Shown one piece after another: positions 1 through 14,298 of a stretch of 64,000 bases of DNA; position 1 is the first letter of the stretch, and each line of letters opens with the position of its first letter. This DNA is from Eimeria necatrix (Eukaryota; Apicomplexa; Conoidasida; Eucoccidiorida; Eimeriidae): positions 112,488 through 176,487 of the forward strand of contig NW_013655328.1 of the NCBI RefSeq assembly GCF_000499385.1. The letters run 5' to 3'. Both the position numbers and the translations under genes were made by a program. The notes beneath the pieces were generated by a model that saw nothing but the letters and a program-made list of their open reading frames with translations, was not told where the DNA came from and did no database searches.

Positions 1-122
1 CATGCAAGGTGCGGATATAAATTACTGATAAGAAAATCTAATACCTGAAAGCGTAGTGCCCCAGCTATTGGCATAACTGCGCTTTCTAACTGACCACTGT
101 TGTCTTGCTTTGACTGTCACAG

Positions 123-3100
123 TTCGGACAGCCAGCAATGTCTCACCGCGAAGGCGAATCAGCGCACAATTTAGTTGCAGATGGCGTGGCGTTTTACCGG
201 GGACTTTTAACGAAACAGCTTCAGCGAGAACGTGAAATAATGGAGCAACTCGACTGTGGCCAAGGCTCAGCGTCCGCGTCAACGTTGGATTCTAGACGCA
301 AGCGACCGCCAAGTGCCTCAGAGGGGGAAAATTCTCAGTTGCCCTCACATGTTACGGAAGAAATTACGGAGTCATTGAAGCAAGAGTACCACGTTCTTCA
401 ACAGGCGCGCCAGAGAATTGAAGCCTACCTAAGCTCGACCAGAGCGGCACAATCATTTGTACAGGATCAGATCTCGGCTTACTCATCTGCAGAGAACGAA
501 ATGTTGAAAGAAGCCAAGAATGAACTGGAAGAGTCCTCAGCTCCTGCCTCTTCTTGTAGTAATTCAAGAAGGGGCAGTCGCAAGTCGTCTTCAGGAGCAC
601 CATCTCGCGTTATTACATTCTCTTCGGGGTATGTGAGCTCAGCGTTACCTATTGAGTCGCTCCTTGAACAACTGCAGCCTCTCAGAGAGCCAATTATCCC
701 AAATGAGCCACCGATACCGGTCCCGGACATCCAGGAAGTCGTTCATTACCCTTCCCGCTCACTTGAAGTGGAACCCCCATCGAAGCTTCTGTTATTAACA
801 CCTCTCCCTTCTTCCGCGCAAGAAAAGCCTGAAGAAGATGAAGTGAGAAACAAGTCGAGGAAAGCAAGAGACTCAGGACAATCAACCAATACTCGGTCAA
901 AATCCAAGCAAGACAGAGGGTAAGAGCAACAGCTAGTAAGCTTCTGCGCAGTTAGAAGGTAATGCCTCAAAAAACCGATAATATCTCTGCAGTACCGCAT
1001 TATAACAATCACGCCACAGGCATTCAAAATAGTTGTGCTTTCCTGTCGCAAAATATTCACTATCAAATGCCCTTGGAAGAGTCCTTGACATAGAGTGAAT
1101 GAGCTGTGCAGCGGAGAAGAAGATGGATTACTTGCACGATTGGCAGTGGAGCCAGGGTTCATGAAGGCAGCAAGGTGGATTTTGCAGCCTCAAAGCGAGC
1201 AGAGGTTTCTCCTTAAGTGCTTTGTTGATGAAGAGGGAGAGTTTGTTTGCACTCTTCACTTTTCTGTAGTTGGCGACCCCGAAGTATTTCGGCTAGAAAC
1301 AAAGGCCACCTGTTCTGTACCGCGGCTCCTGAATTTCCCCGAAGGATTATTCGAGCGTAGTGTGCAGGAGAGGCCAGCTGACTGTGGTTTGAAGAAGACG
1401 TACATAACCGACGAGGTGAATATGCGCCTCGACCTGCTCAAAGAGATTTTGAGATCACGCCTCCACCTAAATTTCAGCCAGCCTAGTCACTGTTACAAGT
1501 GCTTATGGCAAGACCGAACTTCTCGCACCATGGTTCTAGAAATATGGTGATAAACATACGCTAGGAACCGTGCCAAGATTTTTACAAACCTTTTGGGGCG
1601 CCTGTAGAGTGTTACGAATAGCTGAGAGGCTCTGTGCCGTAGCTTAACTTACGAATCGTGCTTGCAGTACCTTGCACCACCCTTCGAGAATTCTTAAAAT
1701 ATGAGCCGTTGCACCTCCATAAGGCTTGCAAGAAGAACAGATGGGGAGGGCAATAGCAGATGCTAAAACGTGCTTGGCATCATCTTGTATGAGAACCTGA
1801 TTTACGACGCAGGGCGTCTTTGATTGGGGGGAGCTTCTCTCTGGGCGTTCGACAGCAAATGTCAAGTCTCTGTACTCCAAGGTGATTTCAGCTGAAGAAA
1901 TAAACCTTATGCAAGTACCCCCAGAGCTTTTGGATTTCATGACCTCACTTACATTGAAGAACGGGTCGCCGTTCACAACTACCGTGAAGGGGAGCTTTGC
2001 TGGAGGAACGAACACAGATGGAGGTGAGGTGATTAGAAAACTTTCGCACAAACTATTTTAATTGCATTCGCGCGAACTCTAAATAGATATCAAAATACGC
2101 TGCTTGAATAGGTGATCGCCATGTGTGCATGCCTCGTCAGAAAGACTGAACGTTCCTGTAAGCTCCCACAAAATACCTACCAATAAATAAAAGCTTTAAT
2201 AAGTAACCAGTGTGCTGTTATTCAGTTGAGGCGATAAGGAGCCGTAGGACTCCCAAAGGTCAAGCAGGAGATCCTACTTTTTCATTATTTCCTTCTGAAG
2301 TAACGCTTCCACCTAACGGAACAGCACGCATGCACCTGTGGTGTCTACCCAAGTACGAAGGCGAGGTTGCAGACAAGCTAATCTTGAGCGTATCAGACAA
2401 TCACCAGCCGCTTGAGGTAAAGCTTTTGTCTCGCTGCATAGCGCCTAAAATATGCTTGCAAACAGACAGCGTCGCGTTCGGAAGAATACTCGCGGGCCAC
2501 ATTGCAAAGCGGTTAGTCATTTGGCGAAAACGAGAGCACATTAGCATTCTTGGGCAAAATGCTACTAGCCCGAACGCCCTATTCTTGGTTCCCGTGACTC
2601 ATGAACAAGCCACTAAAATTTCATTTGTGAGGGCTCATAAGTATCATCCAGACTACGAAATTCATGAATCCTTGAAACCCATCCAAGATTTGCGGCGGCG
2701 TACTTGAAAGCGGGCTTCTAGTCATGAGAACGACTGGTTGTTTTTGTGACCTTTAATACGCTCAGGAGAATCTTAATTGAGAACCCGACTGGTTTCGCAG
2801 TGCGATGGAGCTTTTCTACTCAAGAAATACCAATAAAGTGCTTTTCCTTTTACCCGGAGCAAGGGGGTACATTGGAACCATATTCCAGCCAGCCGCTTGA
2901 TATTTCCTACGAAGCTTCTCTGAAGGCTTCTACTGCGCAGTGCCGTCTCACTTTTAAGTGTAGTGATGCTGAGGGAATAGCCAACGGCTCTGAAGTGAAA
3001 TTCTTGGCAAGTGAGCAGCAACGACATCAGACAGCAAAGCCTTTTTTCAGCTTAAGCGGTCTCATGGCATTGCTGTAAGCTGTTCTCTCCATAGTTCCAA

Positions 3101-6100
3101 TACCCATTACTCAGTGATCAGCAACAAGTCAAGTTGACCTCACTGCACCACCCTTTGACACTGAGAAGTTGCGCAAGGGAACATACGGGCAGTTTTCAAA
3201 CGGGAGCCACTTTGCTTTTAATGCTTCAGGACTGCAAGCTTTTAAAACTCATGGCACTGTGAGAATCTTTGTGTTTCCTTGGGTAGTTTCGGCAGAATCA
3301 TTTTGCATCGATGCGGGAATCGAACTGCCATCAAAAACGCGTATCCTCGATTTTGGCAAGGTGCAAGCGTACCAAGAAGCTGAGATACCCTACACTATCT
3401 TCAACAGGGGGAAATACAGCATCCAATTTGATGTCAAGTAAGCCTGCTTACATGTGGTGAAAAACTTGCACTCCCCATCCCTTTTCCTCACAGGAACTCC
3501 CAATAGAAACACCGGCCGCTGTACACTTCAGTCAGTATTCGGCAATTTCGAGACGTACGTGCTCAGAAAGTTGCTTCGTTGTGTTCTCCTTGTGCACCAC
3601 AAGAAACTATGATTGGATCTCAACACGTTCCTAATAGCTTGCTGCTCGCCCAAATATAGAGAGTCGCTCAACCTATGCTCAACCTATTTTTGTGATCTCA
3701 GCATCAGTAGCCCAATGCTTCGAAACTTGCTGACGTTAAGTCCCCAGAGAGGGGACATCAGGCCAGGGGAACAACGAACGTGTGTTGCACGCCTTAGCTG
3801 CACTCATGAAGTTGAGCTCACAGGCACAGAAGAACTTGCAGTCAGTATCCAAGATAGTGATTCTGGTTGGCAGATAGAGCCTCCACTCCAGCCACTTCAA
3901 GTCATGGCGCTTGTAGCGTTCAACGAAATATCATTATCTCCCCCTCGGGGCCTCAATTTTGGCCCAGTGGAAAGCGGAAAAACAAGCGCATTGTAAGCCG
4001 TATATTTGAACCTGAAATTCTTAAATTTAAGATTGGATAGAAGCTATAGAAAAAGACTTTTTCTGGTCTGGCGGTATCTGGCAGTACATGCGGAGAGCGT
4101 TTTGCCACAGAAGAAGAACCTAACTTGAGGACAACGCTCTTTTAGTGTTTGAAGTAGCCAGAGACAAGCAATGTCGCTCACTGTGTTTCCAGGCCTGTCG
4201 TGCTGGAGAACAAGGGTCGTTTTACATTCGAGTGGTTCCTGGCTAACCAGGATTGCATTTTCACTGCTCCTGAAGAACCAACACGTGGAGCTGAAGCCGT
4301 TCAAAAGGGAGAGAAATCAAAGCAGGGAAAGCCGCCAAAATCTCAAGGAAAGACTCCAGAAAAGTTTCCTGGGGCAACATTTGGGCCTTTTAGGGTAGTC
4401 CCCGTTCGCGGCCAACTGGAACCTGGGACAAAAGCGCTTATCCAAGTCGAATACAATGCACAAGGAGATGAATCACACTCGCTCAATCTGGCATTGTTAG
4501 TAAGACTTATAGGCATCATGCAAATAGTTCGTGTGTAGTGTTTTTGCTTCAAGGCGCAGCTTACTACGCCTCTCATCTTATTCTTTAAGTCCATGAGAGT
4601 CACAAAAATTCGATATGGTGTGCACCTGATCAGGTCAATGGTGTGAAGGTCGATCAAGGTGGCAATGTCTCTGTTAGCTCTATTGGACCTATCGCTGCAT
4701 TTTTTGCCGATCCGTTTTCACCAATAGATTTTGACGCCTACGGTCCCATCAAGCCAGCAGCAACTTATTTCATTCAAGGCCAAAGCAGCATTCCAAGCAT
4801 AAGTCTCGAAGTGAGTTAGAGTCAAACGAAGACAGAACTCATGACTGCACGGATGATCTGTAAAGCTAACGCATCGTAGCCCATATTGCTAGGCAAATGC
4901 CGAAATGATCAATCTTGAGCGGTTTCAAACCGTTTTAAAAGGTTTGTGATGCTTTCAAGCAGAGTCCGTATGCCAGCAAGAGAAGTCACTGACAAAAAAG
5001 AGGCCTATCAAGTGCAGATTTTTACCACCATATAAGTTTTGCTGTAACTGTTGTGTGCAGCCAGAGCAGCTCTTCCACGAGCAGGAAGTAGTATCTACGA
5101 TGGATGAGGCATATGCAATCTGGAAGAAACGCAGTGGAACAATTTTCGTGGAAGAAGAGAACTGTCTGTGTTTTGGACCGGTCATTTGCGGCCTGCCAGG
5201 ATCAACTTCAGGCGTTGTTGAAGCGATACGGATAGACAATCCACAGCTTATTCCTGCAGAAATAGTATTTGAAATTAAACAGGCCGCTAAAGGGCTTCAT
5301 GAGAAAAATGCAAGTAGAACGTTCTTCAGATGTTGACAAGGGTTCAAGTTGTTGCTGAGGAGTCCGCAGATCTTTCTCTTCTTCAGAGGCGTAGATATTC
5401 GGTACCCCCAAAAACATTTCTCTAATGATTTTGCTTGCTCTTTGTGCAGCAAGTGGCGTTGGACGACTGCCCATTTGACGTGGAACCCAAGCGTATAACT
5501 GTTGCTCCTCATGATTATGCATATGTGATGCTATCTTTCAAGCCAACAGCCTTGCAGCAGTACAGCTGCTGCTTGCGAATCGCGGTCGAAAAGTCTGCGA
5601 ACTCGCTCTCTGGGCAGGCCCAGTTCGATCTACGTGGCGAAGGAACTCTCCCAAGTATAACATTCTCCTTTCCAGCTTCTGTTGCTCAAAGAGACGCGAG
5701 TACGTTAATCCGCCGTTGGCATCACGAGGTGTTCTTGACAGCAGCAAGTGCAAGGAGGTAGCAGTTGTCTTCAGAGTACAGACATGTGAACCAAGCTATT
5801 CGCTATTAGTTCACCAGAACCAGAGGGTGTGTACTGTCAATTCAGAGCCAAAGAGCCACCTGCCACATTTTGATTTCGGGCGGGTCGCTGTTCACCGGAC
5901 CGTGGCGATCCCTGTTCTACTCAAGAATGAAGGAGTAATTCCCGCAACAGCCCGGCTGCTGCTTCCAAAATGTGACTTCATTGATTTCACCATGCCCCAC
6001 TCACTCACTCTGATGCCAAAAGAAGAGCGTACCTTCTCTGTAGGTCCAACGCATCCAAGTCTTGTGAACTGATAGCTGCCCTTTATATTACGCTTCTTCA

Positions 6101-9100
6101 CTTCTCCAGCACAGCGTAACGTATCAAGGACAGTGTACTGCCTAGGCTCGCTTGTAAATCTTGTGTTCCCGTTATTGCCGAGATTTTGAGCTCTGTAACT
6201 GTTTCAGCTAGCTTACCGGCCGCAAACGCCAGGAGAATGGGAATACAAATTTCGCATCTCGACTTATGCCAATCCTTTCGAAAATGTGGACATTCACCTC
6301 AAAGGCGCAGCTTTTACAGAAGAGCTTATTTGGTCAGCAGCGCCTCCGCTCAGCCAAGGTGGCCCGAAGAGTAATGATGGTGAACTCCTTGACGGAAATC
6401 ACCTGATGCTCAACGAAGTACCACTCGGAGAGACAGCTGCACAAATTCTTTCGCTTCGAAACTTGTCAACGCAGGCCATCTCATTCGAGCTAAACGCTGA
6501 GTCTTTGGGTCAATTAAAAGACGTATTAGTCCTGGCACCAGCAATAGGGACGCTCGCTCCAAACGAAGCATGCGAGGTCTCCATTACATTCAAAACTGAA
6601 GAGCCTCTCAATGTTTCTCGCCACGCGATTACCTTCTCAACTTCATATGCGCAGTGTCTCCAAAGTAGTATGACCGCACCAAAGCCTGCTCCAAAAGCTA
6701 AGGGAAAAGGCAAGAGCAAGCAAAGCGAAGCTAGAATAGATGGGGCAACTATAGGGAAAGAAGACCCACCGCACCCGGAAGAACTAATACTTTACATATC
6801 AGGTGCAAGCGATTTTCGACAATGCGAACTGAACGTCTCACGGATTGACTTCGAAGATACAAGCCTCCTAAAATCGCGCGTATTTTTTTTTGTGGTGGTG
6901 CGTGGAATTGACGTGAATGTTCTCCAAGCCGTAAAGCTCATTTTTGCGTTACCAGCGTTTTGCAAATACTGTATGGTGTGTAAAACACATAATGCAGAGA
7001 CTTGTGGTGCGTGTTGGACGCAGAACAACACCTCTGCGGTGTCTTTACCATATGAATTTTTTTTCGAGCGGGACAGTCAACGTGATGATCCTTGCTTTTA
7101 TAAAGTAGCACCTTCTCGCGGCTGCATTCCTGGTGGGGGTCAGCAGGTGAGATCTTTGTCGGTGTACACGAGTCCCAGCAAGGGAAGAATGTGGGGCATA
7201 ATAGCAACTGCTAGTGAACCATCATGGGGATCACTTTCGTGGCAATGCGCACTTTTGCCTGATGGCACTTTAGTACTAGAGCTACCAAGAGTAGGTTTTA
7301 TGATGCTGGAAGGCAAGCCGGGAAACTAAAAGAGCACTTTCCTTCTCTCTTCGCAGCAAGTGCAAATAACATTTTCTCCCAAAGATATAACGGATTTCAG
7401 CAGAAACCTCGTTTGCGAATTCCCGAATTTTCTCCACGGATCATCCCGTGTTTCGGTGCCAGTCTACGCCACTGCTATTCGACCGATTTGTCACCTAGAA
7501 ATACCGCCAACGGACTACTTTGAACGCCGCCCACAGAACGCTACTCTTGCACTCGACGACAATGTAGCGGTGAGTGCCTCATCAGGAATCCCACACAGCT
7601 CGCAGCAGTGTTTTGCTTCAATGCGTACTGGTGTAAAGGCTTTCGGCCATTGAAAAGAAAAAGTGGAAATGTAACATAATATCGCTTTTCACAGAGTGCG
7701 TAAACTGAGTGATGCATCCCTCTAGTTACGCAAATGCACGTCTGGGCGGTTGCAGGTAGTTGAGATTGAGGGCATCGGAGTTGGTGTACGACACATACGC
7801 CGCATATACGTGCACAACCCAACGGCCAACGACGTTGAATTTGAGTGCGAACCAGCATATAGCCCTGAGCAAATCGCAGCAACTCCTAGAGGCGAGGATT
7901 CGCCAATGCAGCCAATGCAGCCTTTCAAATGTATGACGCGCCGCGGCCGTATTCTCGCTGGTCGAAAGACCGAACTCATCTTTGAGTACAGCGCCACACA
8001 ACTTGGTGTGAGCGAAAGGCTCTGGGCATTCTCTATACCTTGTATGTAAACAGTAAGGGTCTAAAAAGCGATGGCCCTTATAACCCTACTAGCTTTCCGC
8101 TTGCCACTAGCAAGAATCCAATTAGGAGCTCTGTGAGAACGTAAAAGGCGCTTCTGCGCTTCTATTAAGCAGAGCATATCGTGATCAATTAGTGGACCAA
8201 ACGAGGCATGGAAATCGAAACAGCCTGAGTGGTACCTTTTCAGTGGTTTCTTGGATGGATTGTGCTACGGGCGCTCAGCAAAGCAACTGGTACAGATGCT
8301 GCTGTTGGTTGGGAGGACTACAGAGCCACGCGTTGCATTTGAAGTACCTCGAATAATCTTTCCGCCTACGATGACTGGGAGGCTTGTCCAAGAGACAATC
8401 ATTCTGCGCAACAGAGAATCCATTCCGATAACTTTCCAATTTGATCGGTGAGCGGCATATCCTTGTGAAGGAAGCTTTCACTACAGGGCTCTCCATGGCA
8501 TCTGAGGGGTTCGCCAAACAATTTGTCTGAGCAAGTAATAGATCCAATAAAATAAAAAATTTGGTTTGAGAAAACTATTAAATTTAATTATTGCCGCCTG
8601 GGCAGAAGTGCTTTTCGGGGAACTCGCCTTTGTTTAGCTACATTCTTCTCCACCACTTGCTTAGCCTAGTCTACAAGCTTCCTTCGCTCCACCTCAGAGA
8701 CAAAGACGTTGATTTGTTCGGCCTTTGCTGTATCCCCTTTTAGCTCTCACCTGAAGGACACTGGATCGGAGCTGAAAATAATGCCACTTAGTGGCAGTGT
8801 GGGTCCGGAAAGTTCCACCGTCATTAAGGTGCAGCTGTGCTTCACGGAGCAAAAGAACATAAGCGTCAGCATTCCTTGCAGGATCGCACAGAAGTTTAGA
8901 ACACTTAGGCTAGATATTAAAGGGGAAGGATACTGCCTCGTCCCCTTCGTGAAGCTCGTCGATAAAGGTGAGCTATGGGCACTTCACTAACAGCGGTCGC
9001 AGACGTTCTTTTCTTTGCAATATCAGTCGTTCTGCACGCCCCAATTGTTTAGTCTCCTGCCTTTGTACTGCTCGCAGCAAAGCATGAAAAGAGGCATGAA

Positions 9101-12100
9101 GAAAAGCTGTGCTCTTGTCTGTGTACTCAGAGGCCGAACGACCCCTGCAGGGGACTTCAGAGCGTTTCGACTTTGGGTGTGTACTAGCGGGGCAAACTAA
9201 ACAGGTCATCCTGCGGATAGGCAACAACGGAAAGTACGATTTTAGCTTCAAGTGGATAACAAAAGACCAGAAGAAAGGCGACAGTCCCAAACGTATTACG
9301 ATCCAGCCAGCTGCAGGTAAGCAGCCAGACCGGCTTCATCACAAAGAGCTTGCTTGACTCATTCCCAGATGCACGACTATAGCAAAGTAAGTAACAATGC
9401 TCATTAACAAATTTAGTCAGTGTCGCGACCTCTCACCAAGCCTCATGAAGACGCCTTCAAATAGCCTTCCGTACCTTTGTCTCACATCAGTTGCAACATT
9501 TTCCGTTCATGGTATGACAAAATAGAAAGGTTCAGCTCACAACATGCCACCCCAGCACTGTTTAGGCAGCTCTACGCCTCCACATGCCTTCACAGAGCTA
9601 TAAAATTGTGCATTTACAATGCTTTCAACTAATGCCTATCCAAATGTGTGCTTGGACTCTGTGTGGAAGCGAGATTTTGCACACCAACCTAAAATGTTTT
9701 TGTGACAGTCTATTTGCCAGAACCATTACATCCCGTTGTGCGTTCAAGCTGTATTGCCGTGCCTTGATGTCAGGGTTTGTCCAGAAGGGACAAGTGTTTG
9801 ATTGCACAGCTACCTTCATCCCGGACGCATCAACCACACTGCAGTCTTTGCAAGCAATATGCGATGTCCAGGGGAAAGCAATTTGTAGTCTACTGCTAGT
9901 TGGCTCTAGTACAGTCCCCAAAGTGTCCTTTTCATTCACCACCCACGATTTTGGAATACTGTTCACACCGGATACAATGGATGCGCATTATGACGCCATG
10001 CTCCCTGCACCGCGGATATCTTCTAGAGCTGTTCTGAAGATAACGAACACAGATGCCCATCACGAATGCTCCATCTCATCCTCGTTCTCGCCGACGCCAA
10101 TTTTCGACTTTAAACCAGTACAATTTCGTTTGTCTCCTGAAGAGATTATAGAAGTCCCAATTACTTTCAGCCCTCGAGAAGCGAAGTTGTACCAGGCTAA
10201 AATCCCGTTCTTCGTCAACGACCAGCCCGCTGCCATAATACAAGTCTTCGGAAGGGGTACCTCCATCAGGTGTGAATCTCCATTTATGATTGTGCTACTG
10301 TAAAATTAACCCGAAAGATCCTGACATGTCAGCTTCTGCCATGAAACTGCACCATCCTGAACAGGAGGTGCGCACCCTCCATTCAAGAGGAAATTCGTGC
10401 GTTTTCTTCCTGCCACCCATAATCAAGGAGTACTCATCTGCTTAGTCCAATGCCAATATGCTCATTTTCTGGCAGGCTGGAAGCACAAGGCACGGACAAC
10501 GGCGTCGTTAAGCTTCAACCAGTGCTGCGCGGAAAAGGCTCATGCCAAGTCATCCGCATTATCAACCATTCTAAGAAGCCACTATCTTTCTATTTAAAGA
10601 GCCCAGATGGACAGCTCAGGTCTTTGAGCTAATTACGTCTGACACAAAGTCAAAGTTGCCGCATTGCGGCAGAACGTAACTCTGCATGGGTTCTTTTGTG
10701 ATTTTCGGTTCATTAAAAGCTTCCTTTGATTCCTTGTGTTACTCCCTTTGTGTGCATTCTCAGTGCAAATGGTGTCAGCTGGAGACCTCATTCTTCGCCT
10801 TCGTCGACGATTAAGTTGCTCCCAAAGCAAAGCATTTCGGCTGAAATTCTGTTTCGACCCACTGCAGCATGCAAAGAGTTCCAGTTACCTTTGGTCGCAG
10901 ATTGCCAAATTGAAAGCGTTGACGGCCTTCAGACAGTCCCAGTTTTCCTGTGCAATATATCTGGAAAGTGTTTCGAAGCAGAGGTCAAAATGGATGAACT
11001 AGTGAAATGAAGATAGTTTAGTGCATGAGCGATGTGCATTTGCAGTGCTCACACAAATCTTCCTACATCAGAGGAACTGCCTGCAGAAAAGGGTGCGGGT
11101 GATATATTTCCTGTACTGCATTATTTGTGTGCCGTTACTTCAGCTTCGACTTCGACCCCCTTCTGTCGCTTTTGGTCAAGTTGTTATTGGCTCTTGGGTA
11201 TCTCGAGATGTGCTCCTATCCAACATTGGTGAGCTGCCAATGACATTCCGTTTCTCAAACTTGGATGCATATCGAGGATTGCTAACTATTAGCCCATCCC
11301 ATGGGACGTTGCAGCCGCAAGCCGACCTTCCCGTGACAGTCACGTTCCGTCCTACGAAGGTAATCAGCCAAGCCCTACACAAAGCGAGCGCGGTAGACAG
11401 GAAAGACAGCATTGGCCAATTGCCTGGTCCATCTGCTCACGCCGTGACTATATGAAGGAACCCTGCTCCGAACTAGCCAAAGTTGTCAGAATGTTCGCGC
11501 TTCATGTGGAGTGATGGCAATCAATATGACACGGCTTTCTGTGTTACCACTGTCTGGAGTGCTCCTTCAGGCCACAGAAGAGCTGGAGATCAAAGATATC
11601 TTGTGCTTTGGCAATGCCATATCTAATTTAAAAGAGCCAGCTACAGAAGTGGCGCGCATGCAATTTCCAGTGACAGGCCAGGGCATTTGCTTGCCGCCCG
11701 ATGCCATTCACGTGGTGAAGTTTGCTACTAGTGTTCGGTCCCCAGTCACGAAAACTTTCTATTTGAAAAACACAAAAAAAGTGGAATGGACGGCGATGCC
11801 AACCATTTCGGTAGAATCCCCACGCGATGCCAATTATTTCTCTTTCCAGCCTTGTGGGACGGTCACAATACCTCCTCAGCAAAGGGTAGCACTTCAGCTT
11901 ACGTATCATCCCTTGACGATGACTGCTGACTCAAGCTCCAGTCCTGACCAGCTTCTTACAAAACCGAATTCCCACTCACTTCCCGCCCTGCACTCAGCCA
12001 GCATCTTTTGCGCGCTTCCAGCTGGGGAAGCTTGTTGCATTAGGTACTTTAAGTATGCACATTTGCCGGTATTCCTTGAAAGACCCGCATCAAATAGATT

Positions 12101-14298
12101 TGAAAGCAACTGCCATGACTGCAAGGGCTTCGCCAGTGAATCCGAATTTACCCACTCCTTCGCTCGTTGGCTGTAGCCAAACTACAACCGTCTGCAACTT
12201 AAGGCTTATCTTCTCTCTTCAACGCGTGCCTTTGACTCTGAGTACTTTTGTAGAGCCCGAAAAAGCCTATTTATGCCAGAGATATGTGAATGTCGTCTAT
12301 TTTAAGGTCCTTTTATATGGCATTTCTCTTTCCTCAGAATGATTGGAACCGCAACAGAGCCGACTGTAGAGCAGACAGTCGAGCTAGTCGCCACCTGCAA
12401 ACAACAGACCATTGTGAACATCAAGATAAGAAACTGGCTGGGTTCAAGACAAGCTTTTAATGCAACTTACACAATCTTGCAACTGACTGGAGGGCATGGA
12501 TTGCAAGTTCAGGTAAGCAAGCTGAGTGAAGTTATCTCTAAAATGATTTCAACGTTGCAAGAACCCAATTCATATTTCTTTGGAGCTATTTTGGAATGCT
12601 ATAGGGGGGAATAACAAACATCACAGTGCTTATCACTGTTAGCTCTTTAGCTCACCTCGCCTGCGCTCCTGATGCTTAGAGCGCTCTCTCGAATTACGAA
12701 GCCCCTTTTCCTGTGTAGCGTGCAAGTAATTTTTTTTTAAACGCGCTCAGGCTCCCACTTTCTTAGATGTACCAGGAGGTCAGATTAGGGATTACAGGTT
12801 TTCCGTCTTTGCTTTGAAGCCCTGTAACTCAGTGATCCGCTTTCAATTCACAAATCCATCAACAGGGGATTTTACACTTGCGGATGCCAGAATTCAATTT
12901 AATGAAGGAGGCTCCATGGGAACAATCAATTTCAACGGGAATACTCGTCAGCTTTACCGTCACAGACTTGAGATTGAAAATCCGTCGAGTAAACGCGCAA
13001 GCATTCAGTGCACATCAACTCACCAAGAAATTAGCTTCCTACCACAGTCGTTTGCCATTGCTCCTCAATCAACATCCACAGTGGACATACTGATGAGGCC
13101 GACGGTCCCAGGGAGTGGAGAGGCAAGCGTTTCGTTAACTAGTGAGGAGTTGGGGTTATTCAAGTACCTTGTAAAGTACGAGATGAAGAACCCTGGAGTG
13201 GAAAAGCGTATCACATTTTCGGCACCTCTGGGAAGGGACTCGCAGCAATATGTTCGCTTCATGCATTTTGGGAAAAAGGCAACTGTGTACCAAATTAGTC
13301 TGGAATTTCCAGCAGAGTACTCACTTCCTCAAAGGCCAGCAAATGCACCAGACGTGTTTATTCTTGAGAGCAAGCTGATGCAACTCCAAGCAGATACTGA
13401 CGGACAGGGGATTGAAATCTGCGTCCCCGTCAAGTTTGTTCCTTCTAGACTGCAAGACACCAAGGCCATCTTGTGCATTCGTGGCGCAGAAGGCCAAGAA
13501 TACAAGGTAAAGCCTTCGAGATCAAACACAGGGAAGAGCTGCATCTGTTAATGCGCTGGATCATGTGTCGCCTTCGACATTTCCAACAGCGTCGCTGTTG
13601 CCTTCGTATTACTTCTGCACAGGCCCTTTTGGTTGGACGGGCCACGGCACCAGAAGCTCAGGGGCCAATAAAAGTGCCAAAGGGAAAAGGCCTTCTAATT
13701 GAATTTAAGAACCCCTTGGACACAGCAACGGAATTCGCAGCTCAGGTGTGGTTATGAGAGGCGGCGTACGCCGATATCAGTTCCCATTGTTCGTCTACAA
13801 ATGCTGCATGTCGTAGACGAACAACAGAGTAGGCAGAGCGTCACATACTCCTTCGCATCACAAGCTCTTTATTTAAAGCGCACAGCTTCCTGTGTTTCAT
13901 CTTGCACCCCGCGTTTAGGTAGACCAGCCAGTTTTTTCGATAGACAAGAAGTCCTTCCGCCTGGAGCCGCGAAAATCCACGACTCTCACCGTTGCGATGA
14001 AAACTGAGGCAAAAGCCACGGGTAACGTTGCAAATACACTTGGGATTATGGACTGTCATGAATCCCTTAAGGCCTAAGCTTACCGTCTGATGGAAGCCCG
14101 CTCTTAATGCAAATCTTAATGCAGGCGTTTGAGGTAATGTTGGTAGCTGCATGCTTTGGGTTTTCTTGTTTGACGACACCACCACGCCGAATCACAGCAC
14201 ACCTGCTTGAAGCTTTCGCTGCGCTGAGCTGTTCAGGCCGGTTGATAATAAGCGCCGATGCTCTGCCCGCATGGGTTATCTACCTCAAAACTGATTGA
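123..14298 (+). CDS. HYDIN: HYDIN homologue, axonemal central-pair protein (5' end outside window)
   Basis: HYDIN is a giant ASH/MSP-type beta-domain protein of the C2 projection of the flagellar central pair; in coccidia the likely site is the microgamete. The first exon (acceptor after the pyrimidine-rich stretch ending at 122; donor at 920) is a charged coiled-coil region like the one that follows the adenylate-kinase-like domain in animal HYDIN, so several kilobases of coding sequence lie upstream. Further exon-like blocks follow near 1094-1400, 1880-2021, 2218-2510, 2747-3005, 3270-3437, 3680-3993, 4195-4495, 4640-4815, 5061-5285, 5449-5705, 5743-6036, 6207-6865, 7035-7147, 7354-7568, 7757-8008, 8292-8448, 8744-8968, 9120-9315, 9770-10268, 10476-10618, 10764-10990, 11139-11360, 11570-12040, 12339-12513, 12766-13505, 13621-13745, 13932-14021 and 14237-14298. 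They repeatedly show the ASH signature of a DFG/FG turn, GxL and NxG strands, and follow animal HYDIN order from memory. The last junction reads KATG|RLIIS and ends WVIYLKTD before TGA. Middle boundaries are approximate. Confidence 0.9.
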
